Positions 57,601-64,000 of a stretch of DNA of 64,000 nt are shown in pieces (the first letter of the stretch is position 1; each line of letters begins with the position of its first letter). Below the pieces are notes generated by a model. The model saw only the letters and a list, made by a program, of their open reading frames with translations, was not told where the DNA came from and did no database searches. The stretch lies in the NCBI GenBank assembly GCA_964036275.1, contig OZ038434.1, forward strand, positions 9,505,060 to 9,569,059, in the 5' to 3' direction. Origin of the DNA: Litoditis marina (taxonomy: Eukaryota; Nematoda; Chromadorea; Rhabditida; Rhabditidae). Both the position numbers and the translations under genes were made by a program.

Positions 57601-60600
57601 CTCACGTACATCTGGTAACATTCTTTCTTTTCAGGTGTCATCCATGTGACGTGGATTTGGAACCACTGGAGAACCCCGCCGACCCAGTTAGACTCTTCTA
57701 TAATGATTACAAATCATTCATCAAAGTCAAGGTGAGCATGTTTATTGTTATTCAGTTCAAGTGAATGCGTGATTTCTCGCGGTTTGGCAGATATTTCAAC
57801 TCTTTCTCTCAACTGTAGCTTGAACATTGTGGTCGTTTTATCACGTTCAGTGTTGATTTTTTGTCTCATCCAAAGTATTAGCCAATTCACGGCCGTATGT
57901 TTACGAAGTTTACAATAAATGACTGCCTTACCCTACGTTGTTGTCCTTCTAGGCCGAAGCTCCCCAAAAGAAGGACGAGAAAGTAGTGGTGGAGAACCGT
58001 CCTCCCCCAGTGTCCACTACATCAGACGAACCGAAGAAAAAGGCTCAGGTAGGTTTTATAAACTTATTTTGAGGTTCCCTTTTTCTTGTATACTCCTTTC
58101 TTTTTATTTGCTATTCGACATTCAGATTAGTTTCCTATTTTAGCAATTTCATACTCATTAATTTGTATTCATAGATGTAGTAGCCTGCACAATGCGTGGC
58201 ACCTCTGGCCAAATGTCACAGGTCACACAGACGGACTTTTTCTGATTTCCAAAAAGTCTTTCGGGATTGGGGAACCATCATACAGCATAATGAAGAATTA
58301 TATCATTACTTTTGCATTGCATTGATAGATAGACATACCGGTTGGGCGATATAGAATTTGAATCTGTAATAAACAAGTACTATTCGCTTAATATGTTATA
58401 TGTGTCTTTTCAGACTACGAGCAACGGCGATTCGGTACTGCGAACGACAAAGAAAGAGTCAAATGGGTTGGGAAAAACGTCAGTCGCGGCATCTAAGTCG
58501 AATGGTCACATTTCCATGGGAAGTGATGATGTAATCCGTCCCGCAAAGGTTGGCTTCATTTGTAAATGATCTATTCGGTCATTCTGGAGATTTTCATTGT
58601 TCGATAGAAGTAGGTGAATGATGAATGACGGTGATGCGTAGTCTACATTACGCATTGTTTATTCGCTCAATAGTTCTCTTAGTAATTTTCGCGTTTATCT
58701 AGTCATTTTCATTTGTGATTTAGTTTGTTTTCCTCTCTCACTATTGCTTTCACAGACCTATCCTATCTCTAACGCTCATAATGAGATGTGTATCATTTCT
58801 GTTTTTAGGGTTTAACGAATCTGGGCAACACGTGCTTCTTCAACAGTGTGATGCAGTGTATAATGCATACGCATCATTTGCTCTACTACTTTGAGAGGTG
58901 GGTATTATTAGGTTCACTTGATAATAGGGCTTGAACTCTGACTTAAAATCAGAGGAGTTTTATTTGATAATTGGAATTGGAAAAAAGTTAGCACTGTGTT
59001 TTTTGAATAGTACTCGTCAAGATCATCGCTCGTCCACTGCTTGTATGACGCACACAGATGTCATGTTGACGTCTTCATAGGTAGTCTTTTCATGCTCCAG
59101 TAAAAATGACCCAATGGCTGAAGAAGTAAAAAAAACTGCATTTTTGATGCATACTCTTAAATAGTTAGGAATTTCAATTGGAAATTGGGTTTCTTCCTGT
59201 GGAACAGTCATATACTGGTGTATGATCTATTCCGTTTCGATACCTTTTCTTAGCTTGACTTTTCACCTTTTCAGGTTCGGCCACGTTCGTAGTCTGAATT
59301 TCCCAGAATCAACTACTATTGTACTGAATGAAGAAAAGTTGGAATTGGAGGTTTGTTCATGACAGCGACTTTACCGAGATCTTTTACAAACATAAAAGAT
59401 AATATCCGAACTTCCGCCTTAATTAGATTTTTACATGAACAATGAAAGTTGAGGTGACCTCATTTATTCGGAAAGTGAATTCATTTTCGAAGAGCAGTTA
59501 TTGTTTGATTGTGGTAAGACGAAGCAATAACGAGTATGTTTAACAAATCTGCTACAGGCGGCGACTATTCCCATTACTCTGGACGATGCTCCCTTGAACA
59601 TGGTGCTCAAGGGGTTTCTGTCGGAGTTCCGTTGTGGCACTGCCCCCTCCCCCGGCTCCCTCTTCTCCCAGATTGCTCGGAAGGCCCCGCGATTCAAGGG
59701 CTGGCAGCAGCAGGACGCCCACGAACTGCTACGGTACCTTCCATACACCATACTCTAGTAACCCAGTTCGGATAGTTAGAAAAGTCGATAAACGTCCTAT
59801 ATTATTGCCAGTATCGGGGAATTTGCCTATTTTTGATGCTAAATCATCAATTTTCTGAACCAAAACCGGGGTTCTTTTCGTAGAGTAGTCACAACTTAAT
59901 GGGGTTTTGTACCTTTTCACAATGTTTACCTATGTTACCTCACAGTTATACATTAGCCTTAGATAATACATCAGTGCGGTCTGACTACAAAGCTTAAAGT
60001 ACCGTGCTGAAGTGCATATGTAAAATATAGCTATGTTGAAACCAATTTTCGCGATTTTGGTTTAATCCAACATCCAACCCTCGTTTTTTTCCAATCTTAA
60101 CACGGGAATACGTGAATTTTGTATGGGATATGGTCGTTGCGGTATCAGGGTTCTATCTTTACTCAGATGTCGAATTGTCTTCTGCTTTTTTCACTCTGAT
60201 GTAGTCTTAGTTTTCAGTTATTTGATGGATGGGTTGCGCAGTGAAGAGCAAGAATGGTACAAACACGGCATCGCAGCCTATCTCGGCGTCTCTCCAAAGA
60301 CTAATCCGAAAAAGCTCGACCCTGCCACGGTGAAAACTGCCAAAGGTATATTTAACGTTCAATTCGAACGTCTACATGTATTCACCGCATTGCTTTGTTG
60401 CACTTGAATACTTGTTCTTATTCCGATTCAGAACACAAATCGCGGGCCTGTACAACGAGAAGTTTATCAAAAATGATGTCGATGAAAGTTGCATCGGGTC
60501 AAATTTCACACCTCTAATATCAAATTATTTTACACAAATATTATTGAAGAGTTACTTTTGGGTATTCCATCTCCTGTTCAGCTTTTCGGAAGGATGTGTT

Positions 60601-63600
60601 TTCAGGTTATCTGCAAGCGGCCGGCCGCCCGCTACTGGACGCCGTATTCGGGGGAACATTGCTGCAGACGGTGAAGTGCTCGGAATGTGGTCATGTTAGC
60701 GAGAGAAATGAACAGGTCAGTCAATACCTCGAAACGTGCACTTGCGAGAATGTCGGTAGAGTGTACTAGCACCAACATTCCATTCATCAATGGTTCGGTT
60801 GTTGAAAGCCAGAGGTTCGGATTCTTTCTGCGAGTTGACAGCCATTAGAGTCTAGAGTGTTGTGTATTTGATATTTAAAGTGTTATTTTCCATTTCCACG
60901 ATTGTGGGCGTGGCACTTCACTGATGGTTCCTATTGTTTAAATTCAAGTGAAGAGGGCGAGAAAATGGAGTAGATTGTCATTTACTCTGTCTTGGTTATT
61001 CAGTTATCTAAGAGTGGTATTTCAGTTTCTCGACCTCTCCATCCCGGTCTCTTCCAATCCGATGTCCTCGAGGCGGGCTTCTGCTGGAAAGGCTCCTGGC
61101 GAACTGAGTGCTCATCAGAAGAAGAAGGCTGAGAAACTGGCGAAAAAGGTAGACACTTCTGTTTGTTCGGCATTTTGTCGCATTTATTGTTGATCATCCA
61201 TGAATGAGTAACATTTTAATAGGTTTGGTTGTGTCTCAAGACGGTGTTTTGAGGCTACTATGATTATGTGTTCCGCTTCGCTGCTTCGTAAATTGCGTTG
61301 TAGTACATAGAAACGTGACGGCAGAGAGAGAGAGATTGTTGTTTTTAAACTTTTTACAGGCTGACAAAAAGTAATATGAAGAGAAAAATGCTTGACTTGA
61401 GAACGGTCAGGGCCATAGAAAATAACATTAGTTTCTCCATCTCTTGTTTTTAAGAACAATCGTCGCGTTGGTCGCCAGGCTCTTGCACAGCGGAAAGTGT
61501 CGACATCCGAGGAAAAGGGTGGGTTTTAGATGTTGGAGTGCTCCTATTATTGATTTAGTTCAGCTTTAGGCGAGTTAAATTAATAGAATTAACAAAAGTT
61601 ATATTGATTTTCGACAATTGGTTAGTTTAGACAGCTTGGCCGATTCGATGGCGGACATGGCTGTTTCCGACTCTGGCGGGGACGAGTCCGAGTCTGAAAT
61701 GGAGGAGAATGACAGAGATGGGGCCGGGGCAGACCCGTTGGACTACACGGTTGGTCGGGTAGATAAATATCCAACCTCATAGACCAGTTCCAGTGGCCGT
61801 ATCCTCCAATAATTTTTTCCTCTCCCGGGAGCCTAATGTTCGACGATCTTCTCGGAAAAACACGCAATTCATTTAAAGTTTGATGAACTCCCGAACCACT
61901 TTACTGTTTAGGTCTTAGAGTAATGCAAAAGCGCATCTATTTTATACGTAGAAGTAAAACCGTGAAATTTAAGCAACGAAGTGTGTGAATACCTGTGATT
62001 GAACTGATTTCAGAAGGTGTTGGTCTCGCCTCCACCTGAGTATAGCCGTGAGCAAAGTGTCGGTTCGTGTCTGCTCGAGTTCACTGCCGAGGAACGTCTT
62101 TCGGGACCGAATGCCTACGAATGCGAAAAGTGCTGTTTGCCAAGGAATAAGAAGGTTGGTCCCAGTTGTATTGGTCTACTTTTGCAGTTATGACACTTGC
62201 TACCAGCTGGTTTGTGTTTCTCTTGTTGGTTCGAGACTTCATTTCGTGGCAAGCAGAGGCGGAGCAAAAGTAAGATGTGTTTTTGATGGGATAAAGTTGC
62301 TTCAAATTCTGCTGAAAATGTGGAGAGCGGGGTTTCAACCGGACCTGTTTTTCGCACTACTCGGCACTGGCGTTGTTCTATGTTTTAAGCAATCGTTCCG
62401 ATGAATACTGTGAGAAAATAGTTGAAGTTAGAATAAAAAGTATGTTGGTTTCGCCTTTTTCATCCATGAAACCTTCAGGTGGACGCGAAGGGTGCGAATA
62501 AGAAGCGTGTGGAAGCCTCGAAACGGTATCTGATCTATGAGCCCCCGTGCATTCTCACCATGCACCTGAAACGTTTCCAACAAATTCATGGAATGAGCGG
62601 TCAGTTGCCTATGCTGTAATTCAATCAAAACCTGCATGTTTGCTCGACATTTCTACATTCTACTCGCGAGGAAATTAAGTTGTTTGTCGAAGTAGTTTTT
62701 ATTCTACATAAGAATATTGGTTCCCAATTTAGATTTTAGTATGTATCTGTGCGTGTTTCAGGTCGTATGACAACCCGTAAGATGGGTGGCCATATTAACT
62801 TCCCGCTGCTCTTCGACATTGCTCCGTTTTGTTGCAAAAATGTCGAGGTAGGTCTTTACTTTCAAAGCTCAGGTTTTGTTGAGGAAGACGAGACTGTTGC
62901 GGTAGATGTGGAGGTGTTCAAGAATCACTTTAGGATAGGGGAGCGCGTCAACGTTGCAAGCCCATTCTCCATGTCTTTGGTGTTCTTAATGTTAAACATA
63001 AAATTGTCTTTTTGCAAGCCGAACTATCGAACGTCAATCATATCAGCATAACAACGTATGTGGATTGCTCTCAGTTATCAAATGGAAGCGGAAGAAGATT
63101 TTCCATGACTCTGGTTATCTTGCGGTTCCTGATTAATCCATTTTAGCGTATTGCTCCTGGTCAGAAACAGATCATCTATTCTCTGTATGGTGTGGTCGTG
63201 CATTCCGGAAACCTGTCCGGAGGCCACTACATTGCCTACGTGAAGAGTCGACATCGAGTGGCTCAGGTGAGCCTCTTTTTCTTTAGCTCAGATGGAAAAT
63301 CATTGGAATTTCATTCAATGTTCGAAATAGTTACGTGTTGAAATGCAAAGTTGGATAAACATCAAAGCAAAAACTGACCTAATCGCATGAAGAAAGAATA
63401 TTGTGAAGATTGTGTTCATTGGCCATCGGAGATCATTTGACCAATTCGTATGACTCCTGGTCAGAATCAGATTATCTCTTCTCTGTTCTCCAGCAAGAAT
63501 AGGTATTCTGTGGTCTTTCAAATTTCTGAGTATTCCCTCTAACAACAAACTTCAACTATATTCACGAGGACCCCTTTTCCTGATGTTTTTCCACCATTCA

Positions 63601-63818
63601 GTTCTACGCGGTGGCTGAAGTCCGAGTGAGCTGGTGTTGTCTGGATGTTTTCGAACATTTGTTCAGTCGCTTTCGCATATTAGTAATGTTCGTTTCCAGG
63701 CGCAGTCCTTCTTGGAGTCTGCCCGTTCCGTTTGTGTCGATGCGTTGGCCTCGGGTCGTCCCGCCGTAGATCTGGCGAAGAATTCGAGTGCCGGTGTTGA
63801 GGCTCCCGACGGACAGTG
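54612..63818 (+). CDS. Ubiquitin carboxyl-terminal hydrolase, USP16/USP45 type, partial
   Basis: Zinc-finger UBP plus cysteine-protease deubiquitinase, cut by the right edge. Exons: 54612-54683, 54804-54896, 56171-56298, 57635-57731, 57953-58048, 58414-58548, 58809-58897, 59275-59350, 59558-59733, 60218-60345, 60432-60497, 60606-60715, 61026-61148, 61455-61518, 61631-61749, 62014-62154, 62479-62599, 62762-62847, 63147-63266, 63602-63625 and 63700-63818. The zinc finger spans residues 12-120 ([25 protein letters not shown]). The Cys box [12 protein letters not shown] puts the catalytic Cys at about 216. Then come [35 protein letters not shown], a Lys-rich and an acidic insert, LTMHLKRFQ and the His box [11 protein letters not shown] (His about 667). 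Exon 20 is a 24-nt microexon. The short linker exon 11 can be read in two frames. Human USP16/45 act on ubiquitinated histones and DNA-repair factors. Confidence 0.93.
55139..55575. mobile_element. Inverted-repeat element with threefold terminal motif
   Basis: GCGACAACTCGTCCCC-type units occur three times at the left end (55139-55201) and three times inverted at the right end (55509-55575). The last left spacer GCAGATG resembles the right-side one. The AT-rich centre has no gene. It lies in intron 2 of the deubiquitinase gene. Confidence 0.85.
55957..56037. repeat. Tandem duplication, 2 x ~39 bp
   Basis: GTAAAGGTAGTCCGTTTTTG, then ATTTCTGACACTAACTATTTG, occurs twice in a row in the same intron. 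Confidence 0.9.
56380..57600. other. Long intron 3 of the deubiquitinase gene
   Basis: A 1.3-kb intron (56299-57634). Apart from a GC-balanced patch at about 56640-56860 I see nothing coding or repeated in it. Confidence 0.5.
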
Positions 63819-64000
63819 GTCAGTTTCATACACCAGTGAACTTCTCCGACCTAGACAGAAAGCGATAAAAGCGGGCTACTTTTTCGCCAAAACAACGCAA
63901 AATCACTAATTTACACGGGTTTAAATCTGAAAATGGACTCTTTGTTTTGTGGGATAGTCGAACGATTACTGGTGGATGGTCAGTTTCGTCAACATCATTT

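Noticed and set aside
1..64000. CRISPR arrays, bacterial operons, rRNA
   Set aside because: Intron-rich nematode DNA; no regularly spaced short direct repeats with unique spacers and no rRNA-like sequence were seen.

Overview
The window looks like nuclear DNA of a rhabditid-type nematode. The genes have many short exons with TTTTCAG-type acceptors. Several start codons sit directly behind a 3' splice site, as expected for spliced-leader trans-splicing. There is a nematode-family chemoreceptor, and the intergenic DNA is AT-rich and full of small inverted-repeat elements. All gene models were built by hand from exon phase and protein-family resemblance; no alignment or search was run.

Layout. 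1-1748 (-): a chemoreceptor gene cut by the left edge. 4506-10344 (-): an N-acetylglucosaminyltransferase I (MGAT1/GLY type) with 14 exons. 12902-16168 (+): Mediator subunit MED18. 16878-23528 (-): a convergent five-exon gene for a small Pro/Ser-rich protein I do not recognise; its introns hold a 529-bp palindrome and a 130-bp satellite rich in TGACGTCA. 23529-34855: about 11 kb in which I see no gene, with palindromic MITEs, tandem duplications and a 2.1-kb inverted-repeat element. 34856-41634 (+): a rhodopsin-class, peptide-type GPCR. 42286-45988: no gene seen; it holds a solitary hammerhead-like remnant and diverged repeats. 45989-52963 (+): the cohesion factor DSCC1, with a Penelope-like retroelement (GIY-YIG plus reverse transcriptase) in one intron. 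54612 to beyond 63818 (+): a USP16/USP45-type deubiquitinase cut by the right edge.

The genes do not form a pathway. They are a Golgi glycosyltransferase, a transcription coactivator subunit, a replication/cohesion factor, a deubiquitinase and two receptors, each apparently with its own promoter. MED18 and the small gene converge tail to tail with only about 10 bp between their poly(A) signals.

The most notable material is the mobile DNA. At least five inverted-repeat families are present, with nested insertions. The retroelement carries its GIY-YIG-like domain at the N-terminus, and a ribozyme-like core motif recurs at a solo site. Four places in otherwise convincing genes do not splice cleanly: chemoreceptor exon 2/3, MGAT1 exon 11/12, DSCC1 exon 2 and the DSCC1 exon 7 acceptor. 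They may be assembly errors or real oddities.
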